64,000 nucleotides of DNA from Flectobacillus sp. BAB-3569 (GCF_002270355.1 NZ_NJFZ01000006.1:186001-250000); one strand, 5' to 3'. Positions 27,244 to 36,793 are shown, numbered from the stretch's first letter. Notes: generated from the letters alone by a model not told the origin. Program-made: numbers and translations.

Positions 27244-27278
27244 ATTTGGTTCCAAATACGCTAATTACTTAAATAGAT

Positions 27279-27482
27279 ATGGCTGAAAACCCCTTTAAAG
27301 ATTTAGAATCTTCGGAAAAGGCTCCAGAAAGTCTCAAGCGAGCTCTTGTATCAGAGATTGATACAATTCGCAACACTTCTATCATCATAGATTTGTTTGT
27401 TGGTAATTTCATCAATACCATAACTGCTTCGTTGAATACACAACGAGGTGACTCTACTATTACACCTAAAGATGAATTATAG
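27279..27482 (+). CDS. Small conserved-looking protein between sigma factor and MscS
   Basis: This 67-residue acidic/amphipathic protein (starting MAENPFKDLESSEKAPESLK) lies 35 bp after the sigma factor and 37 bp before the MscS gene. It has no signal peptide. A middle hydrophobic stretch (TSIIIDLFVGNFINTITASL) could be an amphipathic helix or a single membrane segment. I do not recognise a domain. Position alone suggests a partner of the sigma factor, for example an anti-sigma peptide, but this is an inference. Confidence 0.7.
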   Translation: MAENPFKDLESSEKAPESLKRALVSEIDTIRNTSIIIDLFVGNFINTITASLNTQRGDSTITPKDEL

Positions 27483-27519
27483 CTCTTTACTTTCATTATT
27501 ATAATCGCATTTATTGATC

Positions 27520-28362
27520 ATGCCAAACATCCAAGACATTTTAATTGATACATTTCGTAAATTATTAGAGCAGTTAACAGGTTTTGTACCGAAACTACTT
27601 GGAGCTACTATTCTACTGATTGTGGGTTCAATCGTTTCAAAACTTGTAAGTCGAATCTTAAAAACGGCCCTTGAAAAGTCAGGATTTGATCGCCTAGGAG
27701 ACAAGCTAAATAAGATTGATGTTATATCCCGATTTGGGGAGTTGAAATTAAGTTTGATCGTCTCTAAAGTGTTACAGTACTTTATCATGTTGGTATTTAT
27801 TACTGCCTCTACCGAAACGTTAGGCATGCAAGTACTGACAGATATGGTCGCATCTTTAGTTAATTTAATCCCCAAATTGATAGCTTCTGCTATTTTGCTT
27901 TTTGCTGGGTTAATGATTGCAGATACCCTAAAAAATACTGTAATAAACTTATGTAATTCGTTTAAAATCGATTCTGCAAAGCTCCTTGGCAATATAGTAT
28001 TTTTCTTCTTCTTTGTGATTGCGTTGATCGCCTCTCTTAAACAGGCCGGTATCGAAACTAGCCTTTTAGAATCGAGCTTCAATCTAATCATAGGAGGAGT
28101 CGTTTTAGCGTTTGCCATAGGATATGGTTTTGCCTCGCGTGACGTTTTAACAAATATCCTGTCTAACTTCTATAGCAAAAATAAATTCAAAGAAGGACAA
28201 GTCATCGAAGTGAATGGTGTGAAAGGTACCATCGTTTCGTTTGACACCACCTCTTTAACATTGCAAACTGGCGAAACACAGACAATTTTACCTTTGAATG
28301 TACTACAAAAGGAAAGAATTGAAGTTTTCACACATGACTCAAAGGTAGAATCAGACCTGTAG
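27520..28362 (+). CDS. MscS-family mechanosensitive channel
   Basis: The 280-residue protein has N-terminal membrane helices (LLGATILLIVGSIVSKLV, VLQYFIMLVFITA, LIASAILLFAGLMIADTL). The pore-lining helix follows (NLIIGGVVLAFAIGYGFASRDVLTNILS), then the MscS beta domain (KEGQVIEVNGVKGTIVSFDTTSLTLQTGE). The ATG at 27520 is preferred over a TTG six bases earlier. It lies in a same-strand set with MscL, pointing to hypo-osmotic shock protection. Confidence 0.9.
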   Translation: MPNIQDILIDTFRKLLEQLTGFVPKLLGATILLIVGSIVSKLVSRILKTALEKSGFDRLGDKLNKIDVISRFGELKLSLIVSKVLQYFIMLVFITASTETLGMQVLTDMVASLVNLIPKLIASAILLFAGLMIADTLKNTVINLCNSFKIDSAKLLGNIVFFFFFVIALIASLKQAGIETSLLESSFNLIIGGVVLAFAIGYGFASRDVLTNILSNFYSKNKFKEGQVIEVNGVKGTIVSFDTTSLTLQTGETQTILPLNVLQKERIEVFTHDSKVESDL

Positions 28363-28420
28363 TGCCAGATTTGTGTTGAGAAGGAGAGTGGAAATTCTAC
28401 AATCAATACATATTAGAGCC

Positions 28421-29326
28421 ATGCTGAAAAAAATTTTATTAACACTCTCAATTTTAAGTGTAGGTTGTGCTATAAGAGCACAAGAGGCAAAAAAAGATAC
28501 ATCTTACTGGAAAAAGAAAACCTCTTTTGGTGCCAACTTCAACCAAGCTAGTTTTAATGGAGCTTGGAGTTCTGTTCAAGGTGCGAAAGGATCTGTAGGG
28601 TTCAACGTATTTTTTAATGCAAAAGGTGAATATAATAAGGGTAGAGTCAACTGGGTAAATGATTTACAAATGCAGTATGGCTTACAGGATAATGGAAGTG
28701 GTTTAAGAAAAACAATAGATAGGGTATTCTTTGATACTAAACTAGGAAATAAAATTTCTCCTAAATGGTTGTTTATCGCTAACCTCAACTTTCAATCGCA
28801 ATTTTCAAAGGGCTATAACTATGGAGCAGGCGCTGATGTGACGCTTCCAGATGGAACTACCTACAAACCCGATATTTTGGTTTCGAATTTGTTCTCTCCT
28901 GCGTACATAACCGAATCTATAGGTCTTGAGTGGAAACCTTCAAAAGTCTTTAATATGTCTTTTGCTCCTGGAGCCCTTCGTCAGACTATCATCGCGGACA
29001 ATAAAATTGCGTTTACCAAAACAGGAGAGCGATATGGTGTACCAGATGGCAAAAACATTAAAAATGAAGTAGCCTTGATGCAGATAGTTGCAACGTTGGA
29101 TAAAGATGTAGCAAAGAATATTAATCTAAAGGCGCGTTATGCATTGTTTGTGAAATACAATGACCTTGCAGCAATGGATAATCGCTTAGATGCGAAATTT
29201 ACAGCCAAGGTTAATAAATACATAAGCACTACATTTGATATCATCGCTATGTATTTCCAAGATCAAAGTGCTAATTTACAAGTAGCTCAAAACTTGGGTA
29301 TTGGTCTTTTATATACTTTTCCATGA
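28421..29326 (+). CDS. DUF3078 domain protein, outer-membrane beta-barrel-like
   Basis: The ATG at 28421 begins a clean signal peptide (LKKILLTLSILSVGCAIRAQ). An upstream GTG at 28373 would add 16 residues and is less likely. The mature part starts with DTSYWKKKTSFGANFNQASFNGAW, the DUF3078 pattern. Alternating hydrophobic strands suggest a small outer-membrane barrel. Function is unknown. It sits between the two mechanosensitive channel genes with short spacers. Confidence 0.85.
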   Translation: MLKKILLTLSILSVGCAIRAQEAKKDTSYWKKKTSFGANFNQASFNGAWSSVQGAKGSVGFNVFFNAKGEYNKGRVNWVNDLQMQYGLQDNGSGLRKTIDRVFFDTKLGNKISPKWLFIANLNFQSQFSKGYNYGAGADVTLPDGTTYKPDILVSNLFSPAYITESIGLEWKPSKVFNMSFAPGALRQTIIADNKIAFTKTGERYGVPDGKNIKNEVALMQIVATLDKDVAKNINLKARYALFVKYNDLAAMDNRLDAKFTAKVNKYISTTFDIIAMYFQDQSANLQVAQNLGIGLLYTFP

Positions 29327-29345
29327 TTTCTAAACTAAACTACCG

Positions 29346-29678
29346 ATGTTAAAAGAATTTAAAAGTTTTATCTCTCAGGGTAATGTGCTTGATTTGGCAG
29401 TGGGGGTTGTAATAGGTGGAGCATTTAGCAAAATTACTACCTCACTTGTTGAGGATATTTTAATGCCAGTGGTTGGCTTATTTCTTGGCGGAATCGATTT
29501 TTCTTCTTGGAAGGTCGTACTAAAAGCTGCAAACCCTGCAGAAAACCAAGCAGAAGTAGCCATGAAATTTGGTAGTTTTGTTCAGATTTCGGTCAATTTC
29601 CTTATCGTAGCATGGGTGATTTTCTTGGTCATCAAGGCTGCAAATAAAGCAGGTTTGACTGAAAAGAAATTTGAATAA
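29346..29678 (+). CDS. mscL: Large-conductance mechanosensitive channel
   Basis: The 110-residue protein has the MscL N-terminal helix (LKEFKSFISQGNVLDLAVGVVIG), the gate glycine/alanine pattern (GGAFSKITTSLVEDILMP) and the second membrane helix (FLIVAWVIFLVIKAAN). It opens at near-lytic membrane tension to release solutes. The periplasmic loop is short. It is 19 bp after the DUF3078 gene and is followed by a terminator. Confidence 0.97.
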   Translation: MLKEFKSFISQGNVLDLAVGVVIGGAFSKITTSLVEDILMPVVGLFLGGIDFSSWKVVLKAANPAENQAEVAMKFGSFVQISVNFLIVAWVIFLVIKAANKAGLTEKKFE

Positions 29679-29701
29679 ATCATCAAAGATTTCGATTTTC
29701 A

Positions 29702-29748
29702 ACAAAAGTCTGATGCTAATGGCGTCAGACTTTTGTTTTTTATTTTTT
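29702..29748 (+). terminator. Rho-independent terminator after mscL
   Basis: CAAAAGTCTGA (29703-29713) pairs with TCAGACTTTTG (29725-29735), followed by a long T-rich tail. Confidence 0.9.
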
Positions 29749-29915
29749 AAAGCATATTTGGTAAAGCGCTTTTTGATTATTTTGCAACGTCAAAAAGTCT
29801 TTCATGCAGAAAGATTTGACACTGATACAAAATGAGTACTTTTTGATGGGCTTATATTGGTGGTTTGATACAAAAACAAAATGAATTAAAGCTTTATCCC
29901 AAAAATAAAACTGTT

Positions 29916-31259
29916 ATGAAAATTGTAATCTTAGGAGGTGGAGAAAGTGGCGTAGGTGCAGCTTTGTTGGCAAAAAGTAAAGGATATGAGGTTTTTTTAT
30001 CTGATAAATCAGCCTTGTCTGACAAGTACAAAGAAATTTTAGAGCAAAATGATATTCCTTACGAAGAGGGACAACACAATGAGGAGTTTATTTTTGATGC
30101 CGATGAAATTATCAAAAGCCCTGGGATTCCTGATAAAGTTGAATTAATTAAAAAGTTAAAGTCTTTGCGCAAACCTATTATATCAGAAATAGAGTTTGCT
30201 TCAAGATATACCAAAGCGAAAATTATTGCTATAACTGGAAGTAATGGTAAAACTACCACTACGCTTCTAACGTATCATATTCTCAAATCGGCAGGATTGA
30301 AGGTTGGTCTAGCTGGAAATGTGGGGGATAGTTTCGCGAAACAGGTGATTGAGGATACTTTCGATTATTTTGTGCTGGAGCTTTCGAGCTTTCAGCTTGA
30401 TAATTGCTATAATTTCAGGGCTGATATTGCCATTTTATTGAATATTACACCAGACCACCTTGACCGTTATGAGTATAATTTCCAAAACTACGTGAATTCC
30501 AAATTCCGTATTTTGCAGAATATGACGGCCACAGACCATTTTATTTATTTTCAAGAAAGTGAAGCATTAGCGAAAGAACTGACCCAAAAAACATATTCAG
30601 TCAACCACTTGCCAGTTTCAATTCAGGAAGAGGTAGCTCAAGGAGCATTTGTGCAAAATGGTATTTTGGAGGCTAAATTTCAAGAAAGAGATTTTCAGAT
30701 TGAAATAGAAAAATTACCAATCAAAGGTACCCATAATAGTATCAATGCAAGTTGTGCCGTGTTAGCGTCCCAAGCCATCGGATTGAGCGATGAGCAAATT
30801 ACTACGGGCATACTTTCTTTCCAAAGTGTAGAGCACCGCTTAGAACCAGCTGGAATTGTAAATGGAGTTTCTTTTGTGAATGACTCGAAGGCCACGAACG
30901 TAGACTCAGTATTTTATGCACTAGGAAGTTTTAATGAGCCTATTGTATTAATAATGGGAGGAGTTGATAAAGGTAACGACTATAGCCAAATAGATGAGTT
31001 AGTGGCAAACAAAGTCAAGGCCCTTGTATGTATGGGAACAGATAATCATAAATTGTTTGATTATTTTGGTAAAAAAGTACCTTTAATTTTTGATACAAAA
31101 TCTATGAAAGAGGCTGTGGAAACAGCAGCAAACTTAGCAGTTGAGGGCGATGTAGTACTCTTATCACCAGCATGTGCTAGTTTTGATTTGTTCAAAAATT
31201 ATGAAGACAGAGGTCGCCAATTTAAGCAAGCTGTCAAAGAATTACCCAATCTGAAATAA
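29916..31259 (+). CDS. murD: UDP-N-acetylmuramoyl-L-alanine:D-glutamate ligase
   Basis: The enzyme adds D-glutamate to UDP-MurNAc-L-Ala in peptidoglycan precursor synthesis. The ATG at 29916 starts the expected N-terminal Rossmann motif (KIVILGGGESGVGAALLA). A TTG 51 bp upstream would only add a non-conserved extension. The ATP loop ITGSNGKTTTTLL, the NITPDHLDRY segment and the C-terminal LLSPACASFDLFKNYEDRG are all present. At 447 residues it is full length. It opens the division/cell wall cluster in this window. Confidence 0.97.
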   Translation: MKIVILGGGESGVGAALLAKSKGYEVFLSDKSALSDKYKEILEQNDIPYEEGQHNEEFIFDADEIIKSPGIPDKVELIKKLKSLRKPIISEIEFASRYTKAKIIAITGSNGKTTTTLLTYHILKSAGLKVGLAGNVGDSFAKQVIEDTFDYFVLELSSFQLDNCYNFRADIAILLNITPDHLDRYEYNFQNYVNSKFRILQNMTATDHFIYFQESEALAKELTQKTYSVNHLPVSIQEEVAQGAFVQNGILEAKFQERDFQIEIEKLPIKGTHNSINASCAVLASQAIGLSDEQITTGILSFQSVEHRLEPAGIVNGVSFVNDSKATNVDSVFYALGSFNEPIVLIMGGVDKGNDYSQIDELVANKVKALVCMGTDNHKLFDYFGKKVPLIFDTKSMKEAVETAANLAVEGDVVLLSPACASFDLFKNYEDRGRQFKQAVKELPNLK

Positions 31260-31307
31260 TCCTACTTTACTTAATACCCATAGAATTCTATCAACTATGA
31301 TAACTAA

Positions 31308-32444
31308 TTGGCTGAAAAAAACCTTGAAGGGGACTATCAGATTTGGACAATTGTAGCCTTTCTATCAATGTGTAGTATCATTGTAGTATTTAGCGCTACA
31401 GGAAAATTAGCCATATTGTCGGGCCAAGGTACTTTCTCATTTTTAGTAAAACATACCGCTATTGTAGTAGCAAGCTTAGGCGCAATGTGGTATTTTCACA
31501 AATTTGACTACCATAAATTTGCCACCGTTTCCAACTTTTGTGTGTTCCTTTCGATAGCGCTACTAATTTATACGTACAAATACGGAGTTTCCATCAATGA
31601 TGCCCGCCGTTGGGTACGTGTACCATTGATAGGAATGACTTTTATGCCATCCGATTTGGCCAAACTTTCGCTGATTACCAATTTGGCAGGAATGTTGGCC
31701 AAGCGCCAGCATGTAGAATACACCTTTGTAGAATTGTTACCTATGATTTTAAAAATTCTCATGGTTTGTACTTGTATCGCTTTGACCAATGTATCTACGT
31801 CGGCGTTGCTGTTTTCAACATGTTTTTTACTAATGTTCTTCGGTAGAGTACCTGTACAATATTTAGTGTACACTATGATGGGACTTTTTATGATGGGAAC
31901 AATTTTGGTGATGACAGGTACAGGTAGTCGTATCGAGACAGCTCGTAATCGTATTGCAAATTATGTTGATGGTATCAAAGGTAAAAAGAAACCCGGTGCT
32001 GATAAAGATAGCGATTACCAAATAGAACGAAGTTTCTTTGCTATTGCCAACGGAGGACTTACTGGCAAAGGTCCTGGCAAAAGCCAACAACGATATTTCC
32101 TATCTCAAGCCGATTCAGATTTTGTGTATTCCATCATCATCGAAGAATGGGGAATGCTCGGAGGCATTTTTGTATTAGGACTTTACTTGTGGTTTTTGTA
32201 TAGAGGAATGAAGGCCGTCGATAGCTCTGGGCGAGCCTTTGGAGGGCTACTTTCGGCAGGACTCACTTTTAGTTTGGTTATACAAGCCATGGTCAATATG
32301 TCTGTGGCTACAGGTTTAGGGCCAGTTACGGGCCAACCCTTGCCATTATTAAGTTGGGGAGGGAGCTCCTTGATTTTTACTGGTATTACAGTTGGGATTA
32401 TTATATCGGTGAGTAGAGATAAAGTGAAAGATGCAGCTCTCTAA
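31308..32444 (+). CDS. ftsW: Peptidoglycan glycosyltransferase FtsW (start region uncertain)
   Basis: This SEDS-family polymerase works with its penicillin-binding partner at the division septum. Membrane helices run throughout, and SEDS motifs are visible (ARRWVRVPLIGMTFMPSDLAKL, PLPLLSWGGSSLIFTGITVG). The frame starts at a TTG (31308). An ATG at 31297 begins MITNWLKK, which matches FtsW N-termini but is out of frame. One extra A in the seven-A run (31315-31321), or a -1 slip on it, would fuse it to NLEGDYQIW. The gene lies between murD and murG as expected. Confidence 0.93.
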   Translation: MAEKNLEGDYQIWTIVAFLSMCSIIVVFSATGKLAILSGQGTFSFLVKHTAIVVASLGAMWYFHKFDYHKFATVSNFCVFLSIALLIYTYKYGVSINDARRWVRVPLIGMTFMPSDLAKLSLITNLAGMLAKRQHVEYTFVELLPMILKILMVCTCIALTNVSTSALLFSTCFLLMFFGRVPVQYLVYTMMGLFMMGTILVMTGTGSRIETARNRIANYVDGIKGKKKPGADKDSDYQIERSFFAIANGGLTGKGPGKSQQRYFLSQADSDFVYSIIIEEWGMLGGIFVLGLYLWFLYRGMKAVDSSGRAFGGLLSAGLTFSLVIQAMVNMSVATGLGPVTGQPLPLLSWGGSSLIFTGITVGIIISVSRDKVKDAAL

Positions 32445-32501
32445 TAAGAGATTTATAAGTAATCATTATCTTTAAGGTTTAATTGAAAAATAATACAACT
32501 T

Positions 32502-33599
32502 GTGAAAGCCATAAAAGTAATTATTTCAGGCGGTGGTACAGGAGGTCATATTTATCCTGCCATAGCAATTGCTAACGCCCTCAAAGAAATTAATCCCGCC
32601 GTTGAAGTACTTTTTGTAGGTGCCGAAGGAAAAATGGAGATGGAAAAAGTACCCAAGGCTGGGTATCCTATTATTGGTTTACCAATTGCAGGCATCAACC
32701 GCTCGAATATGCTGGCAAACTTAGGTTTTCCTCTAAAGCTCATATCGAGCTTGCTACGAGCAAGAAAAATTGTAAAAGACTTTCATCCTGATGTAGCGGT
32801 AGGGGTAGGAGGCTATGCTTCTGGGCCACTACTATTGTCAGCTTCTTTTGCCAATGTTCCTATCTTAATTCAAGAACAAAACTCTTACGCGGGTATTACC
32901 AATAAATTCTTAGCCAAAAACGCCAAGAAAATATGTGTGGCATACCCAAAAATGGAACAGTTTTTTCCTGCATCTAAAATTCAGATGACAGGTAATCCCG
33001 TAAGAAAAGATATACTCAATGTGGCGTCTAAGCGCCAGCAAGCGTTTGAGCATTTTGGACTACAGCCCGATAAACCAACCGTGTTGGTAATAGGAGGGAG
33101 CCAAGGTGCCAAAACCATCAATGAAAGTATCGATGGTGGCCTAACAAGTCTTGTTAATGAAGGTTGCCAAGTAGTTTGGCAAACAGGTAAGCTCTATATC
33201 GAAAGAGCCAAAAAAGCTGCTGAAGTATTTACTGGTAAGGTATATGTCTCTGATTTTATTTATGAGATGGATTTGGCTTATGCTATGGCCGACATTGTTG
33301 TGTCGCGTGCAGGAGCGCTGTCTGTTTCAGAACTTTGTTTGGCTGGCAAACCGTCTATTTTAGTGCCTCTTCCGACTGCTGCTGAAGACCACCAAACAAA
33401 AAATGCTATGAGTTTAGTAGAAAATAATGCTGCCATACTTGTTAAAGATGTACATGCAAGAGAAGAACTCGTGAAGGTTGCTTTGGATTTATTACATGAT
33501 AAACAAAAACAAAGTACGCTCATCGATAATATTCTAAAATTAGGTAAGCCTAATGCCGCTATTGAGATTGCTCAACAAGTGCTTAGCTTGGTAAAATAG
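32502..33599 (+). CDS. murG: UDP-GlcNAc:undecaprenyl-PP-MurNAc-pentapeptide GlcNAc transferase
   Basis: MurG converts lipid I to lipid II on the inner face of the cytoplasmic membrane. The N-terminal GGGTGGHIYPAIAIA motif, the VGVGGYASGPLL segment, the QEQNSYAG loop and the C-terminal donor-site region (SRAGALSVSELCLAGKPSILVPLP, then AAEDHQTKNA) are all present. The start is GTG. The length of 365 is standard. Confidence 0.97.
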   Translation: MKAIKVIISGGGTGGHIYPAIAIANALKEINPAVEVLFVGAEGKMEMEKVPKAGYPIIGLPIAGINRSNMLANLGFPLKLISSLLRARKIVKDFHPDVAVGVGGYASGPLLLSASFANVPILIQEQNSYAGITNKFLAKNAKKICVAYPKMEQFFPASKIQMTGNPVRKDILNVASKRQQAFEHFGLQPDKPTVLVIGGSQGAKTINESIDGGLTSLVNEGCQVVWQTGKLYIERAKKAAEVFTGKVYVSDFIYEMDLAYAMADIVVSRAGALSVSELCLAGKPSILVPLPTAAEDHQTKNAMSLVENNAAILVKDVHAREELVKVALDLLHDKQKQSTLIDNILKLGKPNAAIEIAQQVLSLVK

Positions 33600-33628
33600 A
33601 CATTCTTTTACTTACTTTCGACTCAACT

Positions 33629-34636
33629 ATGATAAATATAGCACTGGTAGGATTTGGTCTTTCTGGACGTTATTTGCAGGCACCATTCATTACGGCAAAT
33701 TCTAATTATCATCTCAAAACTATTGTAACATCCAATGCCTTGGCAAAGGAGTTATACCCTGACGTTCAGATTGTATCTTCAATCGAAGATGTTTTGGCAG
33801 ATTCGACTATCGATTTGGTGAGTATTGCAAGTCCGAATGCTACTCATTATGAATATGCTAAAAAAGCTTTATTAGCCAATAAGCATGTTTTGGTAGAAAA
33901 GCCTCTTGCTAGTACTAGCCAAGAAGCAGAGGAGCTGATTCTATTGGCCAAACAGCAAAATAAGGTACTTTCTGTGTTTCAAAATCGCAGATTTGATTCT
34001 GATTTTTTGACAGTACAAAAAATTTTGAAAGCCAAATTATTAGGTGATATCGTAAGTTATGAAGTGAGATACGACCGTTATAAGCCTGTACTTAATCCCA
34101 AAAAATGGAAAGAAACACCATCGCCGGGAAGCGGTATTATTTATGACTTAGGACCACATATTCTTGACCAAGCTTTAGTATTGTTTGGAGTGCCTCAAAA
34201 AGTTTGGGGGCAAACATATACCCAGCGAGAAGGCTCATTGATTGACGATGCATTTGATATTTATTTATCTTATGACAAAATGACGGTAAAGCTATCCTCA
34301 AGTTTATTAGTAAGAGAAGAAAGCCCTCGCTATAGAATTAACGGTACAGCAGGTTCATTTGTGAAATACGGTATAGACCATCAAGAAGATCATTTGAAGG
34401 CAGACTTATTACCACAGATGGCAGGGTTTGGCGTTGAGCCTATCGAAAATCAAGGAGCAATCTATTCGAATATTGGCGATGTAGTTGTCAAAGGAAAAGT
34501 GGAAACGGAAGTTGGTAATTGGGGATTACTTTTCCAAAACTTATATGAAGCCATTGCAGAAGGAAAAGAGTTGTTGATAAAACCAGAATTGGTACTTGAG
34601 CAAATTAAAATTATTGAGGCCGTAAAACAACTATAA
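33629..34636 (+). CDS. Gfo/Idh/MocA-family oxidoreductase
   Basis: The 335-residue protein has an N-terminal Rossmann fold (IALVGFGLSGRYLQAPFI), the family EKP motif (HVLVEKPLAS) and a C-terminal alpha/beta domain with the GIIYDLGPHILDQAL segment, where the histidine is a likely active-site residue. It probably uses NAD(P) to oxidise or reduce a sugar or inositol-like compound; the substrate is unknown. It sits between murG and murC, where division clusters do not normally carry it, and is 3 bp from the CYTH gene, so the two are probably translated from one mRNA. Confidence 0.92.
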   Translation: MINIALVGFGLSGRYLQAPFITANSNYHLKTIVTSNALAKELYPDVQIVSSIEDVLADSTIDLVSIASPNATHYEYAKKALLANKHVLVEKPLASTSQEAEELILLAKQQNKVLSVFQNRRFDSDFLTVQKILKAKLLGDIVSYEVRYDRYKPVLNPKKWKETPSPGSGIIYDLGPHILDQALVLFGVPQKVWGQTYTQREGSLIDDAFDIYLSYDKMTVKLSSSLLVREESPRYRINGTAGSFVKYGIDHQEDHLKADLLPQMAGFGVEPIENQGAIYSNIGDVVVKGKVETEVGNWGLLFQNLYEAIAEGKELLIKPELVLEQIKIIEAVKQL

Positions 34637-34639
34637 ATC

Positions 34640-35110
34640 ATGGCTGTAGAAATAGAAAGAAAGTTTTTGGTTAATCATGAATTATGGCATGAATTAGATA
34701 AACCAATACCCAACTTCTTAAAACAAGGGTATCTTTCTACCGATCCTGAAAAAACATTAAGAGTGAGAGCCACCAATGATAAAGGCTTTATTACAATTAA
34801 AGGCAAAACTCAAGGAATGAGTCGCTTGGAGTTTGAGTATGAAATACCTAAAGAAGAAGCCTTGGCTTTGTTAGATAATTTTACGCAACAAAACATTGAA
34901 AAGTACAGATATCTCATTACTCACGAAGGAAAAACTTGGGAAGTAGATGTATTTAAAGGAGCCAATGAAGGCTTAATTGTTGCCGAAATAGAGCTTAGCT
35001 CAGAAACAGAAACGTTTGACCTACCTACTTGGGTACATACTGAAGTTACAGACGACCCTCGTTATTATAATTCAAGACTAAGCATTGCGCCTTATTCATC
35101 TTGGCAATAG
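34640..35110 (+). CDS. CYTH domain protein (triphosphate tunnel enzyme family)
   Basis: The 156-residue protein begins with the ExExK signature (E4, E6, K8 in VEIERKF). The tunnel-lining charged strands follow (TLRVRAT, FITIKGK, RLEFEYEIP, WEVDVFKG, IVAEIELSSE). CYTH enzymes hydrolyse inorganic or organic triphosphates with a divalent metal; bacterial single-domain members are often triphosphatases. It starts 3 bp after the oxidoreductase gene. Confidence 0.93.
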   Translation: MAVEIERKFLVNHELWHELDKPIPNFLKQGYLSTDPEKTLRVRATNDKGFITIKGKTQGMSRLEFEYEIPKEEALALLDNFTQQNIEKYRYLITHEGKTWEVDVFKGANEGLIVAEIELSSETETFDLPTWVHTEVTDDPRYYNSRLSIAPYSSWQ

Positions 35111-35111
35111 A

Positions 35112-35392
35112 GCAAAATTATAGCTATTGGGTACTAGCTGTCGACAATGGGCATTTGGCAAAAATGTTTCCATGGTTTCCTCAAAGATACCGTCAAACGT
35201 TTAGCATAGAGGCAGTAAAGTTAATATTGTTTAATAACTCCAGTATTAATGCAAAATAGGATGGCGTTAAAATGCTTTAGGGTATAAGCTGTAGGTATTA
35301 GGCAGAAGATTTTCTATGAATTTATGAGAAATATTTATGCCGAGAGCCCATAGCCGAATGCCAAATAGTTGAATTTTATTTTGCCACTTACT
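35112..35392. repeat. Intergenic element family B, copy 3 (inverted) plus a partial fourth half
   Basis: Positions 35245-35392 read on the minus strand as a complete B element: GCAAAATAAAATTC at one end, the heptads GCCTAAT, ACCTACA, GCTTATA, CCCTAAA inside, and TCCTATTTTGC at the other. Positions 35112-35180 resemble the left half of another copy in forward orientation (GCAAAATTA, then GGGCATTTGGCAAAAA). No gene is present between the CYTH gene and murC. Confidence 0.65.
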
Positions 35393-35419
35393 TAATTAAC
35401 ATTAACCAAACACTATATC

Positions 35420-36793
35420 GTGAACTTACAACAACTCAAATACGTATATTTCTTAGGAATAGGTGGAATCGGTATGTCAGCAATTGCGCGCTGGTTCATT
35501 GCCAACGGGTATCAATTGGCTGGTTATGACAAAACAGCCACACCACTAACTCAAGCTTTGGAAAAAGAAGGTGCAAAAGTTCATTTCGAAGATAGCATTG
35601 AACTTATTCCAAGTGAATATTTGGCAGATACGAGTCAAACCCTTGTAGTTTATACCCCTGCTATTCCAAAGAATCATACCGAGTTGAATTATTTTCAGGA
35701 AAATGGCTTTACGCTGATGAAGCGCTCGCAGGTATTGGGACTTCTCACGCAAAATATGTTTACGATTGGCGTGGCGGGGACACATGGTAAAACCACGACC
35801 TCTTCGATGATTGCTCATATTCTTAAAAATGCAAATCGTGATATTACGGCATTTTTGGGAGGTATAACGCAAAACTACGGAACAAACTTTTTGATTAGTA
35901 GTGCGCCAAATCCTTTGGCATGCGTTATTGAAGCTGATGAATTTGACCGTTCGTTTTTGACCTTGCATCCCGATGTTGCTATTGTAACTTCTACCGATGC
36001 TGATCACTTAGATATTTATGGAGACCACAATCATGTATTGGAGTCTTTTAGAATGTATGTCGGACAAATTAAAGAAGGTGGTCGATTGTTTCAGCGAAAA
36101 GGCTTGGAGTTGGAGAATTACACAAAGAACTCGGCTGAGTTTTCGCTCGATGGTGGGCAATATCATGTGAGTAACCTTCGCATTGAAAATGCAGAGATGG
36201 TCTTTGATATTGTGTATCCAGATGGAGAAATCAAAGATTGTAAGTTACTTACGTCAGGTTTTCATAATGTCGAAAATGCATTGGCTGCTACAGCGGCATG
36301 TTTAACTGTAGGATTGAGTGCTGATGAAATTCGTGATGGAATCAACACTTTTAAGGGGGTAAAACGCAGATTTGAATACCACGTTCGTCAAGAAAACGTA
36401 GTGTTTATTGATGATTATGCACACCACCCAACAGAAATTGAGGCTTTTTTACGTTCTGTAAAAGCGCTGTACCCTACCCGTAAACTTACGGCGGTATTTC
36501 AGCCACATTTGTTCACTCGAACAAGAGACTTCCAAGAGGGTTTTGCCGAAAGTTTAAGTTTGGCTGATGAGCTTTTATTATTAGATATTTATCCTGCAAG
36601 AGAGCTACCAATTGAGGGAGTTACTTCGCAAATTATTTTTGATAAAGTGACTATTGATAACAAACAAATGGTTGCTAAGCAAGATTTGTTGAACGTGCTT
36701 AAAACGAAAGATTTAGACTTGCTAGTGACAATTGGGGCTGGAGATATTGATACTCTTTTGGCTCCAATTAAGGAGATGTTAACCGCTCAATAA
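35420..36793 (+). CDS. murC: UDP-N-acetylmuramate:L-alanine ligase
   Basis: MurC adds L-alanine to UDP-MurNAc. The N-terminal FLGIGGIGMSAIARW motif, the ATP loop GVAGTHGKTTTSSM, EADEFDRSF, and the FIDDYAHHPTEI and FQPHLFTRTRDF segments are all present. The start is GTG. The length of 457 residues is normal. It is separated from murG by two non-cell-wall genes and a repeat. Confidence 0.97.
   Translation: MNLQQLKYVYFLGIGGIGMSAIARWFIANGYQLAGYDKTATPLTQALEKEGAKVHFEDSIELIPSEYLADTSQTLVVYTPAIPKNHTELNYFQENGFTLMKRSQVLGLLTQNMFTIGVAGTHGKTTTSSMIAHILKNANRDITAFLGGITQNYGTNFLISSAPNPLACVIEADEFDRSFLTLHPDVAIVTSTDADHLDIYGDHNHVLESFRMYVGQIKEGGRLFQRKGLELENYTKNSAEFSLDGGQYHVSNLRIENAEMVFDIVYPDGEIKDCKLLTSGFHNVENALAATAACLTVGLSADEIRDGINTFKGVKRRFEYHVRQENVVFIDDYAHHPTEIEAFLRSVKALYPTRKLTAVFQPHLFTRTRDFQEGFAESLSLADELLLLDIYPARELPIEGVTSQIIFDKVTIDNKQMVAKQDLLNVLKTKDLDLLVTIGAGDIDTLLAPIKEMLTAQ

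Noticed and set aside
35546-36007. 153-residue ORF antisense to murC
   Set aside because: Entirely inside murC, with no independent features.
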